NCBI RefSeq assembly: GCF_016722965.1
Contig: NZ_JAEQNB010000002.1
Span: forward strand, 372,001-436,000
Source of the DNA: Tumebacillus amylolyticus
Lineage (GTDB): Bacteria > Bacillota > Bacilli > Tumebacillales > Tumebacillaceae
Length of the DNA: 64,000 nucleotides
Direction: 5' to 3'
Shown: in pieces, positions 25,056 to 33,567 of the stretch
How the letters are laid out: each line of letters starts with the position of its first letter
Numbering within the stretch: the first letter of the stretch is position 1
The notes under the pieces: generated by a model
Databases searched by the model: none
What the model was told of the DNA's origin: nothing
What the model saw: the letters and a program-made list of their open reading frames with translations, nothing else
Position numbers and translations under genes: made by a program

Positions 25056-25842
25056 ATCGCATGAGGTAGTAGAAGACGAGGACGTGCAGGGCGAGCAGCA
25101 GGATGAAATACGCGAAGTCTGTCATCCCCACCTTCAACTCGCGGTAGAACGTCCGATTGTGCGTGCCGTCGAAACCGCGGGCTTCGAGGGCGACGGCGAC
25201 TCGTTCGGCTTTGCGGATGCCTTGGGCGAGGAGGGGGATCGTGTAGCGGGCGAACGCTTGGAATTTGCCTCGCAAGCCCGGTACGCGGGCGACTCCTCGA
25301 ACGCGATGCGCCGCTTTGATCTGCTCATACTCTTCGCGGAACATCGGGAGGAAACGGAACCCGGCGAGGAGTGCATAGCCGATTTTGGGCGGCAGTTTGA
25401 GTTGTTGCATGAGACTCAGGGAGAGCAGCGTGACGTCTGTGGTCATGGCGAACAGCGCTCCATAAGAGACGAACCCGAGCATGCGCAGGCCGATGTTGAG
25501 GCCTTTGACCAGCCCTTCCTCCGTGATCGTGATCCAACCGCCGTGCCACCAGACCGTTTCGCCTTGGCCGTATGCGGCGAGGACCCACGTGGTGGAGACG
25601 AAGAGAATGAGGAACGGAGCCATCCGTTTGAGAAACGTCCAGAGAGGGATGCGAGCGGCCGTGAGCGTGATCACCATCGGGATGAGCATCAGCACGAACG
25701 CCACCTTGGGCTCGTGGACGAAGATGAAAACCAACATGCAGAGCAAGTGAAGCAAGAGCTTCACCGACGGATTCACGCGGGCGACGAGACTCGAAGCCGC
25801 CGCTGGGAGGACTTGCCCGGCAGTATGATCATGGCTAGACAC
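25054..25842 (-). CDS. ECF transporter T component (YkoC-type)
   Basis: This 262-aa integral membrane protein of the EcfT/CbiQ family has about 5-6 hydrophobic segments. The coupling-helix motifs AHRVRG and ALEARG contact the ATPases. It joins the S component and the ATPase into a vitamin importer. The GTG at 25842 overlaps the end of the ATPase gene and follows AAGGAGGG. It is the last gene of the ykoE-ykoD-ykoC-like operon controlled by a TPP riboswitch, so the substrate is thiamine or its pyrimidine precursor HMP. Confidence 0.9.
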   Translation of the reverse strand: MSSHDHTAGQVLPAAASSLVARVNPSVKLLLHLLCMLVFIFVHEPKVAFVLMLIPMVITLTAARIPLWTFLKRMAPFLILFVSTTWVLAAYGQGETVWWHGGWITITEEGLVKGLNIGLRMLGFVSYGALFAMTTDVTLLSLSLMQQLKLPPKIGYALLAGFRFLPMFREEYEQIKAAHRVRGVARVPGLRGKFQAFARYTIPLLAQGIRKAERVAVALEARGFDGTHNRTFYRELKVGMTDFAYFILLLALHVLVFYYLMR

Positions 25843-27583
25843 GGAGGGTTCCCTCCTTCTGGCGAGAGGCGTTCGAAAAATCAGAGTCCTCAGTGGCGTT
25901 GTTCGCTTCCTGAACCACGTTAGCCTTCGAGACTTTCTCCTCAGGATCGGCTGTGATTATGACGGCCTCGTTAGTCTTTCGTTGCAACTCGCCTGCTTGC
26001 TCAAACCGACGCAGTTGGTATTCATACGCGAGCGGTGCGGTGAGCGACGCTTTTTGCAAGAGGTCCGGTTGTTGGAACAGGTCGTGCGGGGTGCCGTCGA
26101 AGAGCAGAGTTCCATCGCCGATGACCAGCACACGAGACGCATATTCCGCGACGAGTTCCACGTCGTGCGTTGCCATGAGGATCGTGGTACCGGCAATGTT
26201 TCGCTCTTGCATGCGTTGGAGCAGCTCCGCCGTCGTCGCCGCGTCTTGCCCGAAGGTCGGCTCGTCGAGGAGCAACACCTCTTGGCGTTTGAGCAGCATC
26301 CCGGCGACACTCAGTCTGCGTTTCTGCCCTTGTGAGAGCGTGAACGGGTTCTTGTCCCGCAGGTCGAGCAGTCGGAAGTCTGTCAGCAACTGCGTCGTCT
26401 CCCGCTCGATCTGCTCCTGCGGCCATCCCGCGACCTTGCCGCCGAATGCGACCTCCTCGTACACCGTGTCTGCAATAAACTGATGCTCCGGATTCTGAAA
26501 CACGAACCCCACCGCATCGTACAACTCCGGTGCGCGATACTTGCTGAGATTCTTGCCTTTCAAGAGCACCTGCCCCTGCGTCGGGTCCATCAACCCGCCG
26601 ACCGTTTTCAGGAACGTACTTTTCCCCGCCCCGTTCGGTCCGAGGATCGCAACCCATTCGCCGGGGTGGATGGTGACGTTGAGACCTTGCCACACGACAT
26701 GGCCGTTTTTGTAGCGAAGCCCTGCGTCACGGACGTCCAGAATCGGAGCACCGTCGGTGCGGACCGGTTCTCTTTTTCCCGAAGTCAGTTGGGTTTCCAG
26801 ACGTTCGGCCAGCGGATGCGGCACGGTGGCCAGAAGTTCCTCCCATGTGACGGGCCAGAGCTTCGGCTGCCAGATGCCGTACTCGCGAATCATCTCAGCG
26901 TGTTCCCGCAAGACTTCCTGCGGAGTTCCGTCCGCGACAATCTGCCCCTCAGCATTGAAGAGCAGCACGCGGTCGACCCACTCGATGACCCCGTCCAACT
27001 TGTGCTCGATGAGCACGATCGTTTTCTGCCCCTTGAGTCGGCGGAGGTCTTCGATAACCAGTTGCGTGTTCAGCGGGTCGAGTTGCGCGGTCGGCTCGTC
27101 GACGAACAGCACGTCAGGTTCCAACGCCAGCAGGCATGCCAGCGCCAACCGTTGCTTCAGCCCGCCCGAAAGCTCGCGAATCGGAGTTTGGAGCGGGATG
27201 TCGAGACGGACGTCGCGCATCACGTTTTCGATGATCCCGCGCATGTCCTGACGCGGCACCAGACGATTCTCCAGCGAAAACGCGATCTCATCTTCCACCG
27301 TCAGCATGCAAAACTGCGCATCCGGGTCTTGAAACATCACGCCCACACGATCCGGGCGGGTGACGGTGCCTTTGAACCACGCTTCAATCGAGCGCGGGAT
27401 GATGCCGGAGAGGACTTGCAACAACGTGCTCTTGCCGGAGCCGGAAGGGCCGAGGAGGAGCACCGCTTGATTTTTTTCAATGGTGACGTTCATCTCCCGC
27501 AACACGGGCGTATCACGGTCAAAAAATTGCACAGACACCCCTTCACTTGCGAGAAAGGGTGTCTTGGTCGTCGTCGTATTCAT
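25835..27583 (-). CDS. ECF transporter fused ATPase (YkoD-type, two ABC domains)
   Basis: This 582-aa protein has two ABC ATPase domains in one chain. The first has GPSGSGKST (about residue 45), ELSGGLKQRLAL and VLFVDEPTAQLD. The second has GPNGAGKST (about 320), LSQGQKRRLSVAG and VLLLDEPTFGQD. Both contain the Q-loop forms VMFQDPDAQFC and VFQNPEHQFI typical of EcfA/EcfA'. The C-terminus has an acidic extension. Its start overlaps the ykoE stop as TAATG. It energises the vitamin import complex. Confidence 0.93.
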   Translation of the reverse strand: MNTTTTKTPFLASEGVSVQFFDRDTPVLREMNVTIEKNQAVLLLGPSGSGKSTLLQVLSGIIPRSIEAWFKGTVTRPDRVGVMFQDPDAQFCMLTVEDEIAFSLENRLVPRQDMRGIIENVMRDVRLDIPLQTPIRELSGGLKQRLALACLLALEPDVLFVDEPTAQLDPLNTQLVIEDLRRLKGQKTIVLIEHKLDGVIEWVDRVLLFNAEGQIVADGTPQEVLREHAEMIREYGIWQPKLWPVTWEELLATVPHPLAERLETQLTSGKREPVRTDGAPILDVRDAGLRYKNGHVVWQGLNVTIHPGEWVAILGPNGAGKSTFLKTVGGLMDPTQGQVLLKGKNLSKYRAPELYDAVGFVFQNPEHQFIADTVYEEVAFGGKVAGWPQEQIERETTQLLTDFRLLDLRDKNPFTLSQGQKRRLSVAGMLLKRQEVLLLDEPTFGQDAATTAELLQRMQERNIAGTTILMATHDVELVAEYASRVLVIGDGTLLFDGTPHDLFQQPDLLQKASLTAPLAYEYQLRRFEQAGELQRKTNEAVIITADPEEKVSKANVVQEANNATEDSDFSNASRQKEGTLRV

Positions 27584-28170
27584 TAGAAGGACGGTTTACG
27601 GTCCGTCTTGCTGCGGATCAGTTGGTAGGAGTTCAAAACGCCCGTTTTCGCCAGCAGGTCGCCGACGATTTTGCCGAGCACGCCGGCAAACAGGGCGCCG
27701 GAGAGCAGACGCAGAGCGATTTTGAGGACCAGCATGCCCGTGGTGAGGTCCCCGATGTAGCCTTGGTAGTAGTCAATCGGCACACTCGCCGCCGCCGAAG
27801 CCATGCCTGCGAGAATCACGGTGCCCATGTTGAAAGTACGATAGCGGAAACCCGCGAAAATAAGTTCAGCTGCTGCGCCTTGGATCAAGCCGAACACGAG
27901 GGTGCTCAGGCCCCATTGACCGCCAAAAATCATTTCCACAAAAGCGGCTGCCACTTCGGACAGCATCGCGATGCCCGGTTTTTGCACGATGTACGCGGTG
28001 AGGATCGACGCGACGAACCACAGGCCGTAGATAATTTCAGACGAACCCGGAAGCCCTGCCTCCATCACGTTGTACAAAAAGCCCCAACCAAAGTACGCGA
28101 CCCCGCAAATCATCGAAAGAATGACGGTGATCATGACTTCTCTGAAGTTCACGACACGACTAGTCTTCAT
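27583..28170 (-). CDS. ykoE: ECF transporter S component, YkoE family (thiamine/HMP)
   Basis: This 195-aa membrane protein has about five hydrophobic segments and the YkoE pattern FREVMITVILSMICGVAYFG then GFLYNVMEAGLPGSSEIIYG and FVEMIFGGQWGLST. It is the substrate-binding subunit of the YkoEDC thiamine-precursor importer. AAGGGGG precedes the ATG. The call is strongly supported by the TPP riboswitch directly upstream and by the ATPase and T genes downstream. Confidence 0.93.
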   Translation of the reverse strand: MKTSRVVNFREVMITVILSMICGVAYFGWGFLYNVMEAGLPGSSEIIYGLWFVASILTAYIVQKPGIAMLSEVAAAFVEMIFGGQWGLSTLVFGLIQGAAAELIFAGFRYRTFNMGTVILAGMASAAASVPIDYYQGYIGDLTTGMLVLKIALRLLSGALFAGVLGKIVGDLLAKTGVLNSYQLIRSKTDRKPSF

Positions 28171-28212
28171 GTCTTACTTCCCCCTTAGATAGTCTGACAC
28201 GAGTTCGTTGCA

Positions 28213-28246
28213 TAAAAAAATCCTCTCCCGGTTCCCGGCAGAAGAT
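28213..28246 (-). terminator. Riboswitch expression-platform terminator
   Basis: On the minus strand ATCTTCT-g-CCGG pairs with CCGG-g-AGAGGAT around GAA, followed by T7. It lies between the TPP aptamer and ykoE, so ligand-controlled premature termination is the likely mechanism. Confidence 0.8.
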
Positions 28247-28312
28247 TCGTTGTTGGTAGACATCAGACGACAAACACATGCCCTGTTGCCTCGCACATGC
28301 CATCGCAGTCTC

Positions 28313-28404
28313 CGTCACTTCCTCACGCCGGTATTACCCAGGATCGAGTTCAGAGGGTTGGCGCGGATCTCGCCTCTCAGCCATTTGTACGGCACCCCTA
28401 GCAA
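28313..28404 (-). promoter_or_regulatory. TPP riboswitch (THI element)
   Basis: The minus strand shows the conserved aptamer: TAGGGGTGCC, GGCTGAGAGG, AACCCTCTGAACTCGATC, CTGGGTAATACCGGCG and GAGGAAGTG in the right order. When thiamine pyrophosphate binds, the downstream terminator forms and the importer is switched off. The 28171-28518 gene gap is filled by this element, its terminator and the next gene's terminator. Confidence 0.96.
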
Positions 28405-28465
28405 CTGCTCGTATTCAATTAAGTACTCCCCCATTGTAGTCCTCGGACAAAGTGTTTGTAAAGGG

Positions 28466-28498
28466 AAAAAAAGCGCCCACGTCACGGGAGCGCTTTTT
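28466..28498 (-). terminator. Terminator of the stalk-domain protein gene
   Basis: Minus-strand stem AGCGCTCCCG/CGTGGGCGCT followed by T7, just after the gene ending at 28519. Confidence 0.75.
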
Positions 28499-28518
28499 CC
28501 CTACCCTCTCTTACTCTC

Positions 28519-29862
28519 TTACATCTCCGGGTCGATCGTGTCCACGACCCAGCCTTTGCCTTGCACCTGTACGAGCGTAATGCCGACGGAGTGATCTCCT
28601 TGAGTGTAGCGGTAGGTTTTTTTATCGGCTGTGGAATCTTGCACGGTCGTCAACACGCGCAGGTCGCTGCGATTGACAGGTTCTTTCAGCCAACTCAGTT
28701 TCGGGATGGCTGCGTTCATGGTCTGCGCAGCATGGCTGTTCCACTCGTTCGGAATCCCGCCGCCTTCGTCACCTGCGTAGTAGCCCCGCATCTGCCAGAG
28801 CGTGTCGTACGCACCGGCGTCCGGATTCTGATACGCCCCCTTGGTGTACTCATTCGTGTACGCCGCGAGTTTGTCGAACGCATGGCTTGCCGGATTGTAT
28901 TCGTACAGCTCCTCCTTGGACGAGCCCGTTGCATCGTAATCTCGGCTGGAAACCACGACCTTCAGCTTGCCATCGAGCGTGAACACATCCGCCCGAATAT
29001 CGCCAAAGAAATTCTCGACCTCCACCGGCTTCCCACCGTCACCAAGCGAATACGCGGACAACCACATGCCATGCATCCCCGCTCCGCCCGAGATCAACGT
29101 CAACGTCTGCTCCCCTTGAGCAACCGTCTGAATCGTGGCACCCGTTTCAAACTTGGATTGAAGTTTCGTCTCCGAACCGTCCGATTTGACGAAATACACT
29201 CCGTCAGGCACATGCCCTTCCTTGCGCGTCACAACGGCGGTGTAGGCATCCCCCGTCGAGGAAAACTTGATCCCCGACTTCACCGCACCGATCAATTCCC
29301 CCGGATGCTTGGCGGCAAATGCCTGCAACCACGCAAGCCCGTTCGACTCCGGCAACGAAACGATGTTGACGAGCCTATCGCTTTCACTCCACTGCACCAA
29401 CGCGCCCAAGTTCTCGGCGACGAATCGCGCCGGGACGTAGACGTGGTCTTGGTACGAGATCGCGACATAACCCTCGTCGAGCTTTTTTTCCTGCCCGTCA
29501 AAAACGAAACGGACGCCCCTCGTATCCACTGTGATCGCGCCTTTGGCCGGCTGGTACGTGGCGGGCGGCGAGATCGTCGAGCCCTTGCCCGATTGGAAAC
29601 GCACCGTCTGCGTCGCTTCGTCCCACGACACATCCGCCCCCATCTGCTCGGCAACGAACCGCGCCGGCACGTACATGTGGTCCTGATACGAAATTACGGT
29701 GTACCCGTCACCGAGAAATCCCCAGTTTCCATTAAACGCAAAGTCTGTAAACGTGCTCTCCGCCGTCACCTTGGCTGCGAACGTCGCTTTCGGACTGACG
29801 AAACCGCTCAGAAGCAACACCAGTGCCGCCCCCGCTACCATCCATTTTTTTCTGGATTTCAA
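28519..29862 (-). CDS. Secreted protein with two copper amine oxidase N-terminal-like (stalk) domains
   Basis: This 447-aa protein has a signal peptide (VAGAALVLLLSGFVSP, cleavage near TFA-AKV). Two copies of the stalk domain follow at about residues 45-90 and 110-160: YTVISYQDHMYVPARFVAEQ and YVAISYQDHVYVPARFVAEN. These domains are common in Paenibacillus/Tumebacillus cell-surface proteins and bind no copper themselves. The C-terminal 280 residues form a beta-rich region that I cannot assign. It starts at TTG, with GGAGGG at good spacing. It is monocistronic. Confidence 0.8.
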   Translation of the reverse strand: MKSRKKWMVAGAALVLLLSGFVSPKATFAAKVTAESTFTDFAFNGNWGFLGDGYTVISYQDHMYVPARFVAEQMGADVSWDEATQTVRFQSGKGSTISPPATYQPAKGAITVDTRGVRFVFDGQEKKLDEGYVAISYQDHVYVPARFVAENLGALVQWSESDRLVNIVSLPESNGLAWLQAFAAKHPGELIGAVKSGIKFSSTGDAYTAVVTRKEGHVPDGVYFVKSDGSETKLQSKFETGATIQTVAQGEQTLTLISGGAGMHGMWLSAYSLGDGGKPVEVENFFGDIRADVFTLDGKLKVVVSSRDYDATGSSKEELYEYNPASHAFDKLAAYTNEYTKGAYQNPDAGAYDTLWQMRGYYAGDEGGGIPNEWNSHAAQTMNAAIPKLSWLKEPVNRSDLRVLTTVQDSTADKKTYRYTQGDHSVGITLVQVQGKGWVVDTIDPEM

Positions 29863-29926
29863 AGTAAACCCTCCATTCCTCCCAAACTTCTACTCACAAT
29901 GTAACACCAATCCCAACCCAATTGAA

Positions 29927-29971
29927 GAAAAAAATTCCTGCACCGTCCCGTGACGGCCAGGAATTCTTTTT
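29927..29971. terminator. Terminator of uvsE
   Basis: AATTCCTG/CAGGAATT arms around an inner CGTC/GACG stem; T7 on the minus strand and T5 on the plus strand. Confidence 0.8.
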
Positions 29972-29972
29972 C

Positions 29973-30920
29973 CTACATCGTGAGCACGGCCCCTTCGATT
30001 CGCTTGATGCCCCGGACTTTTCCGAGGTCTTCCGCGAGTTTGAGGCAGGCGAAGTCTTTCTGCTTGGCTTCGACCATGACGTCGATGCGCGGGAGACCGT
30101 GCTGTTTGCAAGCTTTGAGGAACACCAACAACCGCTCCGGGTCGATGAAGTCGCTGTGGGCCCGGAAGTCGCTCTCGTCTTTGGGGGAAGAGACGTGCAT
30201 CTTCATCGGGGTGTCCCCCCACGTAGCGGCGATGCGCGGCAGGAGTTCGAGGGGCGTCTGCTCGCTTGGGTTGCACCAGTCGTGGTGAATGTCGAACATC
30301 ATCGGTTGCCCGACTTTTTCACAGACTTGAAGCGTTTCAAGCAGGGTGTAGGTCTTGTCATCGTTCTCAAACGTAAGTCTCCGCCGCACGCTGTCCGGCA
30401 CGAGCGGGAAATTGTCGTAGAGGGTCTGGGTCGCTTTTTCCTTGTCTCCGTAGACCCCGCCGATGTGGATGTTGACTTTGTGCTGGTGATCGAGCCCCAT
30501 TCCGTCGAGGAGGTCGGTGTGGTATTGGAGGTCTTTCAGAGCGGCGGAGACCACTTTTTCCGAGCCGTTGAGCAGAGTGAATTGGTTGGGGTGCATGGTG
30601 AGCCGGATGTCGTGTTGCTTGGCAAAGTCGCCGATGGCTCGTAACTCCTCCGGGTACGTCGCTTTCACATCGATTCCCACATCGGGATGAGTCGCCAAGG
30701 GAATGACCGACGACGAGAGCCGGTGCAGTTTGATCCCGTGAGCGGCGTTGAAATAGAGGACGCGTTGCGTGGCGCGCAAGTTTTTGCGACCCACCTCAAT
30801 GGCGCGGGCCATCGCTTCCTCGAACGGGCGTTGCTGAAACAGTTTATAGGTAAACGTCGAGCTCGGCGTATTGTTGAAGATCGCCAGCGCGATGGAAACG
30901 AACCCGATCCGCACTTCCAT
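29973..30920 (-). CDS. uvsE: UV DNA damage endonuclease UvsE/UvdE
   Basis: This 315-aa TIM-barrel enzyme has RIGFVSIALAIFNNTPSSTF at the start, then LTMHPNQFTLLNGSEKVV, VNIHIGGVYGDKEKAT, LTFENDDKTYT and MMFDIHHDWCNP, the metal-ligand strands of UvdE. It nicks 5' to UV photoproducts. The ATG at 30920 uses GAGGTG, which is inside the upstream gene's terminator stem. The glutaredoxin-like gene lies just upstream on the same strand. Confidence 0.93.
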   Translation of the reverse strand: MEVRIGFVSIALAIFNNTPSSTFTYKLFQQRPFEEAMARAIEVGRKNLRATQRVLYFNAAHGIKLHRLSSSVIPLATHPDVGIDVKATYPEELRAIGDFAKQHDIRLTMHPNQFTLLNGSEKVVSAALKDLQYHTDLLDGMGLDHQHKVNIHIGGVYGDKEKATQTLYDNFPLVPDSVRRRLTFENDDKTYTLLETLQVCEKVGQPMMFDIHHDWCNPSEQTPLELLPRIAATWGDTPMKMHVSSPKDESDFRAHSDFIDPERLLVFLKACKQHGLPRIDVMVEAKQKDFACLKLAEDLGKVRGIKRIEGAVLTM

Positions 30921-30961
30921 AAAAAAAATCACCTCGCACACAGTGTACCATGCGTGCGAGG
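30921..30961 (-). terminator. Terminator of the glutaredoxin gene, overlapping the uvsE ribosome site
   Basis: On the minus strand CCTCGCAC pairs with GTGCGAGG around a 14-nt loop, followed by T8 and then the uvsE ATG. The 3' arm contains the uvsE Shine-Dalgarno GCGAGGTG. Folding would therefore both terminate transcription and hide the ribosome site. Confidence 0.7.
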
Positions 30962-30980
30962 CGATCATGTACGTCCCTGC

Positions 30981-31238
30981 TTATTTGAGAGCCTTGCGCT
31001 CCTCCAAATACCGCCGCAGCCAATGCTCCGCGATCTTCGAAACGAACGCTTCTTCGCCGTCGATGTGCAAGACCGGGATCTTGTCCCAATACTTTGCATT
31101 CACAGCCTCATCTGTCGTAATGTCAAACTCCTCCACCACCATCGGATAAAAAAGGCCCAGCCGATCCAAGATCGCCTTCACCTTCACGCAAAGCGTACAG
31201 CCATCCTTGGTGTAGAGGGTGATGTGAAAGGGTTGCAT
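30981..31238 (-). CDS. Glutaredoxin-family thiol protein
   Basis: This 85-aa thioredoxin-fold protein reads HITLYTKDGCTLCVKVKAIL, with the active site CTLC, and later KIPVLHIDGEE with the cis-proline. It would reduce disulfides or mixed thiols in the cytoplasm. The ATG at 31238 has AAGGAG upstream. Its transcript ends in a stem-loop that also covers the uvsE start. Confidence 0.85.
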   Translation of the reverse strand: MQPFHITLYTKDGCTLCVKVKAILDRLGLFYPMVVEEFDITTDEAVNAKYWDKIPVLHIDGEEAFVSKIAEHWLRRYLEERKALK

Positions 31239-31331
31239 GTCGTTCTCCACTCCTTCTCCTCCCACTATACATATCTCCCCACCCCCTTGCAAAACCTACC
31301 TCTACCATGCAGTGATAAGGGGGCGGTGCGC

Positions 31332-31628
31332 GTGCAGTTAGTTTTGATCGTGGGGGTCATTTTGGTGCCGATACTCATGTTTGTGCTGCGACACCGCTCG
31401 GTGGCGGCTGTTTTCGACCTGATCGCGGCGCTGTCCGTCTTGCTCGCCAACATCGCAGCGGGGCTTGCGGTGCTGGAGATCAAGCAGGAGAACACCGAAT
31501 TCACCACGCATGTTCACGAAATCTTCATGGACCCGCTGTTCCTCGCCACATCCGGCTACATCGGCGTGTACAGCGTCTACCGCCTGCTCGTCGCCACGTC
31601 CCGCACGTGGCAGGCCAAACGAATCTAG
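31332..31628 (+). CDS. Small membrane protein (98 aa), unknown
   Basis: I do not recognise it. It has two clear hydrophobic segments at the start (MQLVLIVGVILVPILMFVLR, then AVFDLIAALSVLLANIAAGL) and a third near the end (LATSGYIGVYSVYRLLVA). The loop EIKQENTEFTTHVHEIFMDP is polar. The GTG at 31332 has AAGGGGG 8 nt upstream. It is divergent from the glutaredoxin gene and is followed by a hairpin. Confidence 0.65.
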   Translation: MQLVLIVGVILVPILMFVLRHRSVAAVFDLIAALSVLLANIAAGLAVLEIKQENTEFTTHVHEIFMDPLFLATSGYIGVYSVYRLLVATSRTWQAKRI

Positions 31629-31636
31629 ACAAAATA

Positions 31637-31672
31637 AAAAGCGGGCGATCGTCGAAACGATCCACCCGCTTT
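31637..31672 (+). terminator. Weak terminator after the 98-aa membrane protein gene
   Basis: Stem AAAGCGGG-c-GATCGT/ACGATC-ca-CCCGCTTT with a 4-nt loop, but only a short T-run after it. Confidence 0.55.
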
Positions 31673-31777
31673 CGTCCTGTCTTCGCTTAGGGCTCCACAA
31701 CCCTACTGCAAGCGAAGACTCCGCATATAAATATGTCGGCTCATTGGTTTCATAATACCACAGGCGACATCAAAAAT

Positions 31778-32053
31778 CTAGATCCGTTCCCGTTTTGCCA
31801 TCAACTTCCCAATTCGCTTGAGCTGAATCAGTTCCCGCACCTGCGATTTCAACACTTTCAACACCGTCTCGTCGCTCATCTGCTCCACGACTTCCTCGCC
31901 GTGATGGCGGACGGTCGCCTGATACTGCTTCACCAAAAAATCATAGTAGTCCTCTGCCCTATAGTCACCCGGAACATACTCGGCCAACTCCGCCGCGTAC
32001 GTCCGCAGTTCACTTTCCAATCGCGCCAAATATTTTCCCTCCAAACTTTTCAC
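31778..32053 (-). CDS. Hypothetical soluble protein (91 aa)
   Basis: I do not recognise the family. The protein is charged and helical (LEGKYLARLESELRTYAAEL, then YVPGDYRAEDYYDFLVKQYQ), ending in a basic LKRIGKLMAKRERI. It starts at GTG with GAGGGGAG close upstream. It is divergent from ricF; the shared promoter region is about 60 bp. Confidence 0.65.
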   Translation of the reverse strand: MKSLEGKYLARLESELRTYAAELAEYVPGDYRAEDYYDFLVKQYQATVRHHGEEVVEQMSDETVLKVLKSQVRELIQLKRIGKLMAKRERI

Positions 32054-32114
32054 AACTCCCCTCTACTGTACCCGATTTTCAGGTACAATAGAAAGTGAAG
32101 AAGGAGGTTGACCT

Positions 32115-32564
32115 ATGCAGACTGTAGACCAACGCATGACCATTCTCGACAAAGCACAACAACTTGCCGGACTGCTCGCCCAATCGGAAGAGATGCAACG
32201 CTTCCGTCAGGCTGAAAATAAAATCAACCGCCACGCCGACGCGCAAGCTCTCATGTTCGTCGTGCGGGCGAAACGCAACGCCTACTCCCAGACCTCGCTC
32301 CGCCACGGATACGAACACCCGGCGACGGAGAAGGCCAAGGCGGAATACGATGACGTCCTCAACCGCATCGCCCAGATTCCGCTGATCGACGAATACAAGG
32401 AAGCTCAGGATGAAGTCAACGACATCGTCCAAGGCGTGCTCCAAACCATCGTCAACACCCTCTCCTCCGACGTTCCGGTGGAGAAAAGCGAAGACCCGGG
32501 TGAGAGCTCATCCGGTGGTGGTTGCGGCAGCTGCGGTTCCGCAGGCGGCTGCGGTCGACACTAA
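32115..32564 (+). CDS. RicF/YlbF-family regulator with cysteine-rich tail
   Basis: This 149-aa protein is a YlbF/YmcA-type helical bundle (ILDKAQQLAGLLAQSEEMQR, then FRQAENKINRHADAQAL). The C-terminal tail ends in GGGCGSCGSAGGCGRH, with Cys137, Cys140 and Cys146. In B. subtilis RicF forms the RicAFT (Y) complex, which carries [4Fe-4S] clusters and directs RNase Y mRNA processing, sporulation and competence. GAAGGAGG precedes the ATG, and TACAAT of a SigA-like promoter is at about 32084. Confidence 0.88.
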   Translation: MQTVDQRMTILDKAQQLAGLLAQSEEMQRFRQAENKINRHADAQALMFVVRAKRNAYSQTSLRHGYEHPATEKAKAEYDDVLNRIAQIPLIDEYKEAQDEVNDIVQGVLQTIVNTLSSDVPVEKSEDPGESSSGGGCGSCGSAGGCGRH

Positions 32565-32565
32565 G

Positions 32566-32606
32566 AAAAAGGGCCCTCCGGTTTCGAACCGTGAGGGCCT
32601 TTTTTT
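32566..32606. terminator. Bidirectional terminator after ricF and the aldo/keto reductase gene
   Basis: Stem GGGCCCTC-c-GGTT/AACC-gt-GAGGGCC with A5 before and T7 after. Confidence 0.85.
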
Positions 32607-33473
32607 CTACGCGTTGCGTTTGTACCACTGATCGGCTCCCCACGTCTCGGCCTTCCACGGGAGCGTCTCGGGAACTGCGAGGTGCAGGATTTCCTTCCAA
32701 AATTCGAGACGCTCCCACTCTTCCATCGGCGTGAAGTTCTCGGCGACGGAGAGGTTCTGCTCCAGTTGCTCCATCGTTTCCATGCCGACGATGGTCGTGG
32801 AGATCGGGAGCGAGAGCGTGTAGCGCAGCGCTTTTTCATACCACGGAGCGAGTTTGCCAAGCGCCATGACTTTCATCCCGATCACCGCCACGCCCTTCTC
32901 CCGCGCCAACGGCAGGAACTCATGAGCAAACGAGTAGATGTGATGATCGAGCGCCGACAACGCCACCAACGAAGAGTCAAAGTCAAACCGCCGCAACGCT
33001 TCCACCAAAACCTGCGGGTTCGTATGACCGCTGATCGAGAGCTTTTTCACCACGCCCTGCTCCTGCATCTCTTGCAACGCTTGGATCGCACCGCCCTTGG
33101 CGAAGATGGCGTCCAATTCCTCCAGCGTCACGACGTTGTGTAATCGCCACTCGTCTACATGGTCGGTCTGAAGCCGCTTCAAACTTCCCTCCAGCAGTTT
33201 CAGCGAACCGTCTCGCGTCCGATCATGGGTCTTGGTCGCAATTCGCACGTTCTCACGACGACCCTCCGTCAACGCCAATCCCAACCGATACTCCGATTGA
33301 CCGTCCGAATAACTCGGTGCCGTATCAAAATACGTAATGCCCCGCTCAATCGCCGCCCGCACGATCTGAATGCCTTGCTCCTCCGTGCAGTTGTGCTCGT
33401 CCACGATGCGTTGCGCACCGAAACTCAACAGCGGAACTTCCCAACCTGTTCGTCCGAATTGCTGTGTGATCAT
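32607..33473 (-). CDS. Aldo/keto reductase
   Basis: This 288-aa NADPH-dependent TIM-barrel enzyme shows the catalytic tetrad of the AKR family: Asp in TYFDTAPSYSDGQSE, Tyr in the same segment, Lys in IATKTHDR and His in EWRLHNVV. The C-terminal part has SLPISTTIVGMETMEQLEQN, typical of bacterial YdbC-like members. Substrate unknown. AAAGGAGGG precedes the ATG. It is monocistronic between two terminators. Confidence 0.9.
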   Translation of the reverse strand: MITQQFGRTGWEVPLLSFGAQRIVDEHNCTEEQGIQIVRAAIERGITYFDTAPSYSDGQSEYRLGLALTEGRRENVRIATKTHDRTRDGSLKLLEGSLKRLQTDHVDEWRLHNVVTLEELDAIFAKGGAIQALQEMQEQGVVKKLSISGHTNPQVLVEALRRFDFDSSLVALSALDHHIYSFAHEFLPLAREKGVAVIGMKVMALGKLAPWYEKALRYTLSLPISTTIVGMETMEQLEQNLSVAENFTPMEEWERLEFWKEILHLAVPETLPWKAETWGADQWYKRNA

Positions 33474-33525
33474 TGTCGAGTTGCCCTCCTTTTCTTCCTC
33501 CCTATTATTGCCTACGATCTCCCAT

Positions 33526-33567
33526 AAAAAAGACTACGGCACGCGAGGGTGCCGTAGTCTTTTTTTC
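33526..33567. terminator. Bidirectional terminator between the aldo/keto reductase and DUF4397 genes
   Basis: Perfect stem AGACTACGGCAC/GTGCCGTAGTCT with A6 before and T7 after. Confidence 0.85.
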
